A program made the translations under genes and the position numbers. The notes below the pieces were generated by a model, which had not been told where the DNA came from, made no database searches, and saw only the letters and a list, made by a program, of their open reading frames with translations. DNA of 64,000 nt from G963720515 sp963720515 (GTDB lineage: Bacteria > Actinomycetota > Thermoleophilia > Gaiellales > Gaiellaceae), in assembly GCA_963720515.1 (NCBI GenBank), contig OY970397.1:62001-126000 (forward strand). The letters run 5' to 3'. Within the stretch, counting starts at the first letter, position 1, and each line of letters opens with the position of its first letter. Positions 49,122-57,995 of this stretch are shown here, piece by piece.

Positions 49122-49906
49122 TGGCCAACCTTCTCGAAGCGGTCGAGGTGCGCAAGGAGTTCGGCGGTCTGGTCGCCGTGAACGACGTGAACTTCACGAT
49201 CCCGGAGAAGTCGATCGTCAGCCTGATCGGCCCGAACGGCGCCGGGAAGACGACGTTCTTCAACATGCTCACCGGTGTCTACAAGCCCACCGCGGGCGTC
49301 ATCGTCTTCGACGGGATCGACGTCTCCAACAAGCCGCCGCACGCGATCACGGAGCTCGGCGTCGGCCGGACGTTCCAGAACATCCGCCTCTTCCAGCAGA
49401 TGACCGCGATCGAGAACGTCCTCGTCGGGATGCACTCGCGGCTCAAGGGCGGCATCCTCGGCTCGGTCTTCCGCACGCGGGGGGTGCGGCGCGAGGAACG
49501 CGAAGCTTTCCAGCGCGCCCGCGAGCTGCTCCGCTTCAGCGGCCTCCGCGGCCGCGACAGCGAGCTCTCGTCGAACCTCTCCTACGGCGACCAGCGCCGG
49601 CTCGAGGTAGCCCGCGCACTCGCGACGGAGCCGAAGCTCCTGCTCCTCGACGAGCCGACCGCCGGCATGAACCCGCAGGAGACGGCCGACTTCACCGCGT
49701 TCGTCAAGCAGCTCCGCGAGGAGCGCGAGCTGACCGTGCTCATGATCGAGCACGACATGAAGGTCATCATGTCCATCTCGGACCGCGTGACCGTGCTCGA
49801 CTACGGCGAGAAGATCGCCGAGGGCACCCCGGCCGAGATCCAGACCGACCAGCGCGTCATCGAGGCCTACCTCGGCAAGGCCGCCGTCGAAGGAAGCGCC
49901 GCATGA
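49121..49906 (+). CDS. livG: Branched-chain amino acid ABC transporter ATPase LivG
   Basis: 261 residues: Walker A GPNGAGKTTFFN, LivG-type GVGRTFQNIRLFQQMT, signature LSYGDQRRLEVARAL, Walker B LLLLDEPTAGMN and the LivG C-terminal VLDYGEKIAEGTP. One of two ATPases powering LivHM. The ATG shares one base with the livM stop. Confidence 0.95.
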   Translation: MANLLEAVEVRKEFGGLVAVNDVNFTIPEKSIVSLIGPNGAGKTTFFNMLTGVYKPTAGVIVFDGIDVSNKPPHAITELGVGRTFQNIRLFQQMTAIENVLVGMHSRLKGGILGSVFRTRGVRREEREAFQRARELLRFSGLRGRDSELSSNLSYGDQRRLEVARALATEPKLLLLDEPTAGMNPQETADFTAFVKQLREERELTVLMIEHDMKVIMSISDRVTVLDYGEKIAEGTPAEIQTDQRVIEAYLGKAAVEGSAA

Positions 49907-50676
49907 GCGGGCCCGAGACCAAGGCGACGGACGGCAACGGCGCCAAGGCGGCGCCCGCGTCCGAGTACATCCTCGAGATCGAGGACATCCACACCTACTA
50001 CGGCGCGATCCACGCGATCAAGGGCGTGAGCCTGAACGTCAAGGCGGGCGAGATCGTCACGCTGATCGGCGCGAACGGCGCCGGCAAGTCCACGACGCTC
50101 CGCTCGATCAACGGCCTGAACCACCCGCGCGAGGGCCGGATCCGCTTCCAGGGCCGCGACATCACGGACGCCAAGCCGCACGACATCGTGAAGCAGGGCA
50201 TCGCGCAGTCGCCGGAGGGCCGCAAGCTCTTCTCGCGGATGAGCGTCCTCGAGAACCTCGAGATGGGCGCCTTCCAGCGCAGCGACAAGCAGAACTTCGG
50301 CGAGGACCTGGACCGCGTCTACACGCTCTTCCCGCGCCTCCTCGAGCGCAAGAGCCAGAAGGCCGGCACCCTCTCCGGCGGCGAGCAGCAGATGGTGGCG
50401 ATCGGCCGCGCGCTCATGGCCCGCCCGAAGCTCCTGCTCCTCGACGAGCCCTCGATGGGCCTCGCCCCGATCTTCGTCGAGAGGATCTTCGAGATCGTCG
50501 TCGAGATCAACCAGCAGGGCACCCCGATCCTCCTCGTCGAGCAGAACGCCCTGATGGCGCTCGACGTCGCGAACCGGGGCTACGTGATGGAGACGGGCGT
50601 GATCGCCCTGACCGACGACGCCGACACGCTCTCGAAGAACGAGGCCGTCCAGAAGGCGTATCTCGGCATCGCCTGA
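49903..50676 (+). CDS. livF: Branched-chain amino acid ABC transporter ATPase LivF
   Basis: 257 residues: a polar N-terminal lead, then Walker A GANGAGKSTTL, signature LSGGEQQMVAIGRAL, Walker B LLLLDEPSMGLA, and the LivF ending YVMETGVIAL. ATG 49903 overlaps livG (ATGA). It completes the livKHMGF transporter. Confidence 0.95.
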   Translation: MSGPETKATDGNGAKAAPASEYILEIEDIHTYYGAIHAIKGVSLNVKAGEIVTLIGANGAGKSTTLRSINGLNHPREGRIRFQGRDITDAKPHDIVKQGIAQSPEGRKLFSRMSVLENLEMGAFQRSDKQNFGEDLDRVYTLFPRLLERKSQKAGTLSGGEQQMVAIGRALMARPKLLLLDEPSMGLAPIFVERIFEIVVEINQQGTPILLVEQNALMALDVANRGYVMETGVIALTDDADTLSKNEAVQKAYLGIA

Positions 50677-50704
50677 GCCCCGGCTCGGGCGCCGCATAGC
50701 CGCA

Positions 50705-50710
50705 TAGACT
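50705..50710 (+). promoter_or_regulatory. -10 box TAGACT, predicted leaderless promoter for polA
   Basis: TAGACT, 7 nt, GTG 50718. Confidence 0.5.
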
Positions 50711-50717
50711 CGGAGGC

Positions 50718-53294
50718 GTGCCGAAGACGCTGACCGGGGCCGAGCTCGAGCTCGACGACGCGCCCGCGCGCGACTCCGAGCTCTTCCTCGTGGACGGCAA
50801 CAACCTCGCCTACCGGGCCTTCTTCGCGCTGCCCGAGGAGCTCGCGACGAGCGAGGGATTTCCCACGAATGCGCTCCTCGGCTTCACGAACATGCTCTTC
50901 AAGCTGCTCTCCGACTACAAGCCGAAGGGCGTTGCGGTCGCGTGGGACTCGCGGCCGGTCGAGCGCACTGCGACGGCCGCCGAGGCCGGGGTCGTCTACA
51001 AGGAGGGGCGCAAGCCGATGCCGGACCTCCTGCGGGAGCAGTTCCCGCACTTCCGCCCGATCGTCGAGGCGTTCGGCTACACGAACCTCGAGTACGAGGG
51101 CTGGGAGGCCGACGACGTGATCGCGACGCTCGCGACCCTCGCCGACGAGGCCGGGCTCAAGACGACCGTGGTCTCGACCGACCGCGACGCGTTCCAGCTC
51201 GTCTCGCCGAACATCGCGCTGATGATGACGCCGCGCGGAGTCGCGGACGTCCAGGTCTACACGCCGGAGCGGGTCGAGGCGCGCTACGGGATCACGCCCG
51301 AGCAGATCCCGGACTTCATGGCGCTCAAGGGCGACACGTCGGACAACATCCCCGGGATCCCCGGGATCGGGGACAAGACCGCGGGCCAGCTCGTCGCGCA
51401 GTACGGGTCGCTCGAGGGCGTGCTCGAGCATGCGGACGAGCTCTCGCCGGCGCGCTCGAAGGCGGTCGCCGAGCACGCCGACCAGGCGCGCGCGGCCAAG
51501 GTGCTCGCGACGATGCGGCGCGACCTGCCGCTCGAGACCGACCCCTCGGGCCTCGTGCTCGAGCCGCCCGACCGCTCGCAGCTCAAGGAGATCTTCCGGC
51601 GCTTCGAGTTCCGCAACCTCCTGAACCGCGTGGACGTGATCGACGAGGCGCTGCCCGCCGCCCCGTCGCCGGTGGTCGAAGGCGTCGCGGTCCCGTGGCG
51701 CGAGGGCGACCTTCCGAAGCTCGAGGGCGAGATCGCGCTCGCGTTCGACAGCGAGAAGGCGGCAGTCGCGCTAGCGGATGGAACGGTCGTGGTCGGGGAA
51801 CGCGACCCGGTAGCCACGTCTGCGAGCAGCGCAGAAGTGGCCGTGCACGACGCCAAGGCCGCGCGCGTCGAGGCCGTCGACGACACGCTTCTCATGGCGT
51901 ATCTCATCGAGCCGGGCCGCTCGACGTACCTCCTCGACGACCTCGCCGCGGAGTACGGCGTCGAGCTGCGCCCCGAGCCCGAGGCCGACGAGGAGACCGC
52001 GGCGCTCGTGCGGCATGCCGCTGCCACGCTCAGGATCGCGCCGCCGCTCCGCGCGCGAATCGTCGAGCGCGGCCTCGACCCGCTCTACCGCCAGATCGAG
52101 CTGCCGCTGACGCAGGTGCTCGCGGCGATGGAGACGGCGGGCGTGAAGATCGACGACTACCGCATGGGCGAGATCACGGCGCGCCTGCGCGACCGCGTCG
52201 AGGAGCTCGAGGCGAGGGCGTACGACCTGGCGGGCGAGGAGTTCATGCTCGGCTCGACGCAGCAGGTCGCGCGGATCCTGTTCGAGAAGCTCGGCCTCAC
52301 CGCGGGGCGGAAGGGCAAGACCGGCTACTCGACCGACACGCGCGTCCTGCGCTCGATCCGCGGCGACCACGAGATCGTCTCCGTGATCGAGGAGTGGCGC
52401 GAGCTCTCGAAGCTCCTGAACACGTACCTGGTGCCGCTCCCGAGCCTGATCGACGAGGGCGGGCGGTTGCACACGACGTTCAACCAGGCGGTGGCCTCCA
52501 CGGGCCGGCTCTCGACGACGAGCCCGAACCTCCAGGCGATCCCGGTGCGGACGGAGCTGGGGCGGGAGATCAGAAGCGCGTTCGTCGCCGGCGAGGGCTA
52601 CCGGCTCCTCTCGGCCGACTACTCGCAGGTCGAGCTCAGGATCCTCGCGCACGTCTCCGGCGAGCCGAAGCTCCGGGAGGCGTTCGCGCGCGGCGAGGAC
52701 ATCCACGCGGCGACGGCGGCCGAGGTGCTCGGCGTTCCGCAGGCCGAGCTGACGAAGGACCAGCGGAACGTGGCCAAGATGGTCAACTTCGGGATCATCT
52801 ACGGCATCTCCGCGTTCGGGCTCTCGGAGAACCTGGAGATCCCGCGCGAGGAGGCGCAGACGTATATCGACGCGTACCTCGCGCGGTTCCCGCACGTGCA
52901 GGACTTCATCGCGCGGACGGTCGAGCAGGCCGAGCGCGACGGCTACGTGACGACGCTCTTCGGCCGGCGTCGCCCCGTGCCGGAGCTCAAGGCGTCGAAC
53001 CGCCAGACGCGCTCGCTGGGGGAGAGGCTCGCGGTGAACTCGGTCATGCAGGGCACCGCTGCGGACGTCATCAAGGCGGCGATGGTCGCGATCCACCGGC
53101 GGCTCCGCGAGGAGGGGCGCGCCGCCCGGCTCGTCCTCCAGGTGCACGACGAGCTGCTCGTCGAGGTCCCCGACGCGGAGCTCTCCGCGGTGCGCGAGCT
53201 CGTCCGCGCCGAGATGTGCTCGGCGTACCCGCTCGACCCGGAGCTCGCGGTGGACGTCGGCGTCGGCGCCGACTGGAACGAGGCGAAGAGCTAG
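50718..53294 (+). CDS. polA: DNA polymerase I
   Basis: 858 residues. The 5'-3' exonuclease/flap domain (LFLVDGNNLAYRAFFALP; YEGWEADDVIATLA; TDRDAFQLVS) is followed by a reduced 3'-5' exonuclease-like domain in which the usual FDTET metal ligands are not evident, then the Klenow polymerase: motif A SADYSQVELRILAH, motif B NVAKMVNFGIIYGIS, motif C LQVHDELLVEVP. It fills gaps and removes RNA primers. Proofreading is probably weak or absent, as in many actinobacterial PolA proteins. Confidence 0.97.
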   Translation: MPKTLTGAELELDDAPARDSELFLVDGNNLAYRAFFALPEELATSEGFPTNALLGFTNMLFKLLSDYKPKGVAVAWDSRPVERTATAAEAGVVYKEGRKPMPDLLREQFPHFRPIVEAFGYTNLEYEGWEADDVIATLATLADEAGLKTTVVSTDRDAFQLVSPNIALMMTPRGVADVQVYTPERVEARYGITPEQIPDFMALKGDTSDNIPGIPGIGDKTAGQLVAQYGSLEGVLEHADELSPARSKAVAEHADQARAAKVLATMRRDLPLETDPSGLVLEPPDRSQLKEIFRRFEFRNLLNRVDVIDEALPAAPSPVVEGVAVPWREGDLPKLEGEIALAFDSEKAAVALADGTVVVGERDPVATSASSAEVAVHDAKAARVEAVDDTLLMAYLIEPGRSTYLLDDLAAEYGVELRPEPEADEETAALVRHAAATLRIAPPLRARIVERGLDPLYRQIELPLTQVLAAMETAGVKIDDYRMGEITARLRDRVEELEARAYDLAGEEFMLGSTQQVARILFEKLGLTAGRKGKTGYSTDTRVLRSIRGDHEIVSVIEEWRELSKLLNTYLVPLPSLIDEGGRLHTTFNQAVASTGRLSTTSPNLQAIPVRTELGREIRSAFVAGEGYRLLSADYSQVELRILAHVSGEPKLREAFARGEDIHAATAAEVLGVPQAELTKDQRNVAKMVNFGIIYGISAFGLSENLEIPREEAQTYIDAYLARFPHVQDFIARTVEQAERDGYVTTLFGRRRPVPELKASNRQTRSLGERLAVNSVMQGTAADVIKAAMVAIHRRLREEGRAARLVLQVHDELLVEVPDAELSAVRELVRAEMCSAYPLDPELAVDVGVGADWNEAKS

Positions 53295-54298
53295 CCGGTC
53301 CAGGCGAGGTATTCCGCCGGCACCCGGAGATCGACCGGATCGCCGCCGCCGTCCGAGCGGTAGAGCCTGACCGAGTCGTCGGCGCCCGCGATCGCGACCC
53401 AGGTGCCGTCCGGCGACCAGGTCGCCTCGCCGTCTCGCCAACCAGATCCTCGCACTTCGAAGTCGCGGTCGATCGCGAGGCCGCAGCCCAGGTTTCGGAG
53501 GCGCACCGTCGCGCGTTCGCCGTCGAGTGCCGGGTAGAGGACCGCGCAGCCGTCCGGGGCGAGGAGCGGCCGGCCGCGGATGTCCGGAAGGTCCACGGTG
53601 ATGGACGGATCCGGGTTGGAGGGCGCCGGGAAGACGGTCAGCGTCCCCCCGTCGAAGACGGCGAGCCTATGCTCGCTCACGCCCACCACGAACGTGCCGG
53701 GCGCCAGGGTGCGCACGCGCCGGTCGCCGACGAAGAGCTCCTGCCCGCGCTGCACGACGACGCGCCCGTTCAGGAGGAACCCGACCGGGCAGCCGCGCAC
53801 CCGTTCGACCCCGTTTCTGAACGGCCTGAGCATCCCGCCGCGTCCCTGCCGGTCGCACCAGCCGATCTCGCCATATTCTTGTCCCGTGACGACCGAATCG
53901 GGCCGTGCCGCGGCGAGCGGCGTGTCCGAGTCGGACTCGCCCGTGTCGCCTTTCCGGAGCATGAGCGACACGTTCTCGTCGCCGTCGCCCTCCTCGAGGC
54001 CGATCACCATGAACTCGCCGGTGATGGGCGCCCAGAGCCCTCTGCAGCTCTGGATGTCGCTCGCGCGGAACGGGAGCTCGGCGCCGGTTGCGAGGTCAAT
54101 GCCGTGCACCTCGCAGAGCTCGTCGGCGTAGAGGAGCCGGCCGGGGAAGACGTTGCGCGGAAACGACTCGCTCACGGATTGCGTCGTGGCCGGCGGCGGC
54201 GCGGCCTCGTCGTCGAAGCTCCGGCGGACGACGTCGGCGGCGGCGATGGCCACCAGGACTGCGACCCCCGCGACCAGCAGCATGTCGCGTCTTCCCAT
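53291..54298 (-). CDS. Membrane-anchored propeller-like protein, tandem paralog 3
   Basis: 335 residues. N-terminal anchor helix (residues ~6-22), a linker rich in Pro and Thr, then an extracytoplasmic domain with repeated beta-strand signals and WSPDGTWVAIAGADDSVRLYRSD near the end, as in WD40/TolB-type propellers. Pairs of Cys (SCRG, WCDR, GCPVGF, GCAVLY, LGCGL) at matching places in the two neighbours suggest disulfides. Ligand and function unknown. It follows paralog 2 by 2 nt, so all three are one operon; its stop overlaps that of polA. Confidence 0.75.
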   Translation of the reverse strand: MGRRDMLLVAGVAVLVAIAAADVVRRSFDDEAAPPPATTQSVSESFPRNVFPGRLLYADELCEVHGIDLATGAELPFRASDIQSCRGLWAPITGEFMVIGLEEGDGDENVSLMLRKGDTGESDSDTPLAAARPDSVVTGQEYGEIGWCDRQGRGGMLRPFRNGVERVRGCPVGFLLNGRVVVQRGQELFVGDRRVRTLAPGTFVVGVSEHRLAVFDGGTLTVFPAPSNPDPSITVDLPDIRGRPLLAPDGCAVLYPALDGERATVRLRNLGCGLAIDRDFEVRGSGWRDGEATWSPDGTWVAIAGADDSVRLYRSDGGGDPVDLRVPAEYLAWTG

Positions 54299-54300
54299 CG

Positions 54301-55299
54301 CTAGCGGATCCAGGCGAGGCCGCCGGCGCGGATCGGCCACGAGCCAGACTCGTCACCACCGATCAGGTGCTGGAAGACGATCTTCGTCGGCCGCGCGATC
54401 GCGATCCAGCGGCCGTCGGGGGACCATGCCGCGGTCACGCCGGGGAAGTCCAGGTCGCCGGCCTGGAAGCAGCCGAGGTCGAGCACGTGGATCGTCTCGC
54501 CGTCGGCCCAGAACGCGGCGCAGTTGTCGGGAGAGAACGTGAGGCGGCGGTTCTGGGCGAGCACGTCGAGCGGGGTCGTCTTCTGCGTCCCGTCGGGCGC
54601 TCGGCGGACGACCCGGTCGAGGTCGAGGAGCAGCGCGAGCGAGCCATCCTCGCCCCAGTGCGCGTCGTGGACACTTCCGGGGCCGCCGTAGACGACCCGC
54701 TTCCCGGCGAGCAGCTGGAACCCGTCGTCCACGTAGGCGGCCTGGCCTGTGGGCGTGTACGCGACCGGGCAGCCGCCGATCGGGTGGATGGCCGCGTCGA
54801 GGTCGTAGTCGAGCCCCTTGCCGGCGGCGTCGCACCACCCGGCCCGCTGCCCGTCGTCCCGCCAGACGACCGTGTGCGTGGAGCTCTCGAAGCGGCCGCC
54901 GAACGGGCGGCGCGGGTGGTTCAGGTCGAGGAACCGGAACGAGGTCGAGGCCTCGCTCGGGATCGTCGGCACGCCGTACGCGACCCGTGACGTCTTCAGC
55001 GGCGCCCAGACCTGGCAGTTCGTGGTGATGGGCGGCAGCTCGAGGCTGGTCCCGCTCGAGATCACGTATTCGCGCAGCCGGCAGTCGCCGCCCTCGAGGT
55101 CGGTGTAGACGAGCGCCCCGAATCCCCGGCGGATCCCCTTCTGCGTGACACGGACCTCCGGGACCGGAACCGTGTCGGTTGCAGGGGGCGGCGGCGGCGT
55201 CGCGGACTCGTCCGGCGGCCCTCCGCGCAGCCCGTCCGCCAGGGCGAACCCGCCGAGCAGGAGGACGGCGCCGACGATCGCGAGGTCACGGGCGCGCAT
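54301..55299 (-). CDS. Membrane-anchored propeller-like protein, tandem paralog 2
   Basis: 332 residues from ATG 55299. Anchor helix (AIVGAVLLLGGFALADGL), Pro-rich linker, then the same layout as its neighbours: CRLREY, TNCQVWAPLKTS, GWCDAAGKG, GGCPVAYTPTG, DNCAAFWADG, LGCFQAGD, AAWSPDGRWIAIARPTKIVF and a final AGGLAWIR. These shared markers, in order, establish paralogy with 53291-54298 and 55308-56390. Confidence 0.75.
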   Translation of the reverse strand: MRARDLAIVGAVLLLGGFALADGLRGGPPDESATPPPPPATDTVPVPEVRVTQKGIRRGFGALVYTDLEGGDCRLREYVISSGTSLELPPITTNCQVWAPLKTSRVAYGVPTIPSEASTSFRFLDLNHPRRPFGGRFESSTHTVVWRDDGQRAGWCDAAGKGLDYDLDAAIHPIGGCPVAYTPTGQAAYVDDGFQLLAGKRVVYGGPGSVHDAHWGEDGSLALLLDLDRVVRRAPDGTQKTTPLDVLAQNRRLTFSPDNCAAFWADGETIHVLDLGCFQAGDLDFPGVTAAWSPDGRWIAIARPTKIVFQHLIGGDESGSWPIRAGGLAWIR

Positions 55300-55307
55300 G
55301 CTCGGCC

Positions 55308-56390
55308 TCAGTTCACCCACGCGAGCTCGGCTGCGTGCGCCGGATAGAAAACGGTTGTGTCGTCCGCGATCCGATGGAAGGCGATCCGGTCGCCTTCGGC
55401 CAGGACGACCCAGTCGCCGTTCGGCGACCAGACGATCGAGTTGGCGAAGACGCGGCGCGGGGGAGTCCAGCCCACTACCCGGGTCTCGACGTCGAGGCAT
55501 CCGAGGTCGATCAGTCCAATCGTGTGCACGGTGGCCACCGCCGCGACGCAGCCTTCGGGCGAGAGGGAGATCGGACTCGTCTCGAACCCCCTCGGAAGGG
55601 CCACCCTGCCGTCAGGTGCGCCTTCAACCCATCGCTGGATCCGGCGGCCGTCGCGGATGACGTAGGCGCCGTCCGATGCGCGGATGACCTGCCGCGCGTC
55701 GCCGATGCCCTTCGCGTATGCGGAGCCCCGGTAGAGGAACTCGCCGCGGCGGACGTATGCGAAGTCCTGCGGTCCGTAGACGCGCGGGCAGACCTCGAGT
55801 CTCCGGCGGTCCAGGTTGAACCCGACTGCGATTCCGGTGCGGGCCGAGGTACACCACGCGACGCCGTCGCCGCTGCTCACCCAGAAGATCTCGCCTAGCC
55901 ACGCGCTGGCGCGCCCGATGGTCCGGCCGGTCGAGAGGTCGACGAGCCGATACCGAACCAAGCCCGAGCGGTCCAGCGCGTCGTTCTCGCTCTTCGCCAT
56001 GAGCGGCCCGGTCTTCGGCGCCCGGAACCGGCAGCCCGAGGCGCCCGGGACGTCGATCGTACGCGCCCTCGCGGTGGCGAGGTCGAGCGCGACGAGCGGG
56101 CACCCCTTCGCCCGCCTCGTGAAGAAGAGCGTCCCCTCGAGCCCGCTCGACGCGTCCAACCGCGTACCCGTCTCGCGGTGGGAGCGGAGGGCGACCACGA
56201 CGCTGTCGTCGTCCGCCGTCGTCTCCGTTTCGTTCGCTGTCGAGCCGGTCGTAGTCGCCAGGGCCGCGGCGGTCGGCTCGGACAGGCCCTGCTCGCCGTT
56301 CCCGCCGCCGATCAACGCATCGACGCCGGCGGCTGCCACCAAGCCGAGGACGCCGGCGACCAGCAGAAGGCTCGAACGGGCGCGATTCAC
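55308..56390 (-). CDS. Membrane-anchored propeller-like protein, tandem paralog 1
   Basis: 360 residues from GTG 56390. Anchor helix (SLLLVAGVLGLVAAAGVDAL), a Thr/Glu-rich linker of about 45 residues, then KGCPLVALDLATARA, SGCRFRAPKTGPLM, VAWCTSARTG, EVCPRVYGP, EGCVAAVATV, LGCLDVETR and IVWSPNGDWVVLAEGDRIAF. Head gene of the three-gene cluster, divergent from rpsA across a 66-nt gap. Possibly a surface sensor or adhesin set; not identifiable further. Confidence 0.75.
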   Translation of the reverse strand: MNRARSSLLLVAGVLGLVAAAGVDALIGGGNGEQGLSEPTAAALATTTGSTANETETTADDDSVVVALRSHRETGTRLDASSGLEGTLFFTRRAKGCPLVALDLATARARTIDVPGASGCRFRAPKTGPLMAKSENDALDRSGLVRYRLVDLSTGRTIGRASAWLGEIFWVSSGDGVAWCTSARTGIAVGFNLDRRRLEVCPRVYGPQDFAYVRRGEFLYRGSAYAKGIGDARQVIRASDGAYVIRDGRRIQRWVEGAPDGRVALPRGFETSPISLSPEGCVAAVATVHTIGLIDLGCLDVETRVVGWTPPRRVFANSIVWSPNGDWVVLAEGDRIAFHRIADDTTVFYPAHAAELAWVN

Positions 56391-56439
56391 CGATGGAGGC
56401 GGGGGATGGGGAGGATCCAGGAGAACATGTATCGCTAGC

Positions 56440-56445
56440 TATAAT
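56440..56445 (+). promoter_or_regulatory. Consensus -10 box TATAAT for rpsA
   Basis: A perfect TATAAT, 11 nt before ATG 56457, predicting a leader of about 5 nt. The 66-nt gap also has to hold the divergent promoter for the propeller cluster. Confidence 0.6.
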
Positions 56446-56456
56446 GCGCCTCCCGC

Positions 56457-57995
56457 ATGGCCGAGCAAACGACGACTACGGAGATAGACCCCAGGGAGCT
56501 AGAGGACGGCGACGTCTGGACTCGCGGTCCTGACGGCGAGCTGATTCCGAACTACGAGTCGACCTTCCCGATCATCAACGAGGGCGAGGTCGTGAGCGGC
56601 ACCGTCGTCCGCGTCGACAAGGACGAGGTGCTCGTGGACATCGGCTACAAGTCCGAGGGCGTCATCCCGGTCGCCGAGCTCTCCATCCGCCGCTCGGTCG
56701 ATCCGGCGAGCGAGGTGTCGCTCGGCGACGAGATCGACGCGCTCGTCCTGACGAAGGAGGACGCCGAGGGCCGGCTCATCCTCTCCAAGAAGCGCGCCCG
56801 CTTCGAGATGGCGTGGAAGCGCATCGAGGCCGCCGCCGAGAGCGGCGAGCCCGTCGAGGGTACGGTCATCGAGGTCGTCAAGGGGGGTCTCATCCTCGAC
56901 CTCGGCGTGCGCGGCTTCCTGCCGGCATCGCTCGTGGACATCCGCCGCGTGCAGGACCTGGACGAGTTCATGGGCACGACGCTCCGCTGCAAGGTCATCG
57001 AGCTCAACCGCAGCCGCAACAACGTGGTGCTCTCGCGGCGCGCCGTGCTCGAGGAGGAGCGGAAGGAGGCCCGCCAGGCGATCCTCGACCGGCTCTCGCC
57101 CGGCGACGTCGTCACCGGCACGATCTCGAACATCGTCGACTTCGGCGCGTTCGTGGATCTCGACGGGATCGACGGCCTGATCCACATCTCCGAGCTTTCG
57201 TGGAGCCACGTGAACCATCCGTCCGAGGTGCTCGAGATCGGGCAGGAGGTCAGCGTCAAGGTGCTCGACATCGACCGCGACCGCCAGCGCATCTCGCTCG
57301 GGCTGAAGCAGACCCAGACGGATCCGTGGCAGCAGGTGCTCGACTCCTACGACGAGGGCGACATCGTCGAGGGCCGCGTGACGAAGGTGGTCACGTTCGG
57401 CGCCTTCGTCGAGATCCTCCCGGGGGTCGAGGGCCTCGTGCACATCTCCGAGCTCGCGAACCACCACGTCGAGAACCCGCGCGAGATCGTCTCGCAGGGC
57501 GACGTCGTCAAGGCGAAGGTGATCGAGATGGACGCCGAGCGGCGCCGCCTCTCGCTCTCGCTCAAGCGCGTAGACGAGGACGGTGAGGGCACGCACGGCG
57601 AGCTGGGGCTCTCCGAGGAGGTCTTCTCGAGCTCCGACGAGGCCGCGGAGGTGCCGGTCGCTGACGAGGCGCCCGTCGCTGACGAGGCGCCCGTCGAGCC
57701 CGAGGCAACGCCTGAGCCCGAGGCCGAGGCTGCGCCGGAGCCCGAGGCTGCGCCGGAGCCAGAGGGGGAAGCTGCGCCGGAGCCCGAGACTGTGCCGGAG
57801 CCAGAGGCGGAAGCTGCGCCGGAGCCCGAGACTGCGCCGGAGCCAGAGGCTGAGGCTGCGCCGGAGCCCGAGGCCGAAGCCGCGCCGGAGCCCGCGCCCG
57901 AGGCGGAGGCCGCGCCCGAGGAGCCTGTGGCGGAGGCCGAGGAGGCTCCCGCTGCCGACGCCGAGCCTCCGGTCGACGAGGCCGATCGAGGCTGA
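56457..57995 (+). CDS. rpsA: 30S ribosomal protein S1
   Basis: 512 residues. Four S1 domains: about residues 38-110, 125-190, 210-280 and 295-365 (GTISNIVDFGAFVDLDGIDG and GRVTKVVTFGAFVEILPG are the last two). The final ~130 residues are a low-complexity acidic tail of Glu, Pro and Ala in AAPEPE-type repeats, encoded by near-repeats of GCTGCGCCGGAGCC. Four-domain S1 is typical of Actinobacteria. With most genes here lacking an SD, S1 or direct 70S binding would matter for initiation. Confidence 0.96.
   Translation: MAEQTTTTEIDPRELEDGDVWTRGPDGELIPNYESTFPIINEGEVVSGTVVRVDKDEVLVDIGYKSEGVIPVAELSIRRSVDPASEVSLGDEIDALVLTKEDAEGRLILSKKRARFEMAWKRIEAAAESGEPVEGTVIEVVKGGLILDLGVRGFLPASLVDIRRVQDLDEFMGTTLRCKVIELNRSRNNVVLSRRAVLEEERKEARQAILDRLSPGDVVTGTISNIVDFGAFVDLDGIDGLIHISELSWSHVNHPSEVLEIGQEVSVKVLDIDRDRQRISLGLKQTQTDPWQQVLDSYDEGDIVEGRVTKVVTFGAFVEILPGVEGLVHISELANHHVENPREIVSQGDVVKAKVIEMDAERRRLSLSLKRVDEDGEGTHGELGLSEEVFSSSDEAAEVPVADEAPVADEAPVEPEATPEPEAEAAPEPEAAPEPEGEAAPEPETVPEPEAEAAPEPETAPEPEAEAAPEPEAEAAPEPAPEAEAAPEEPVAEAEEAPAADAEPPVDEADRG

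Noticed and set aside
57640..57992. Tandem DNA repeat as a separate mobile or regulatory repeat
   Set aside because: The repeats lie wholly inside the rpsA frame and simply encode the acidic tail.
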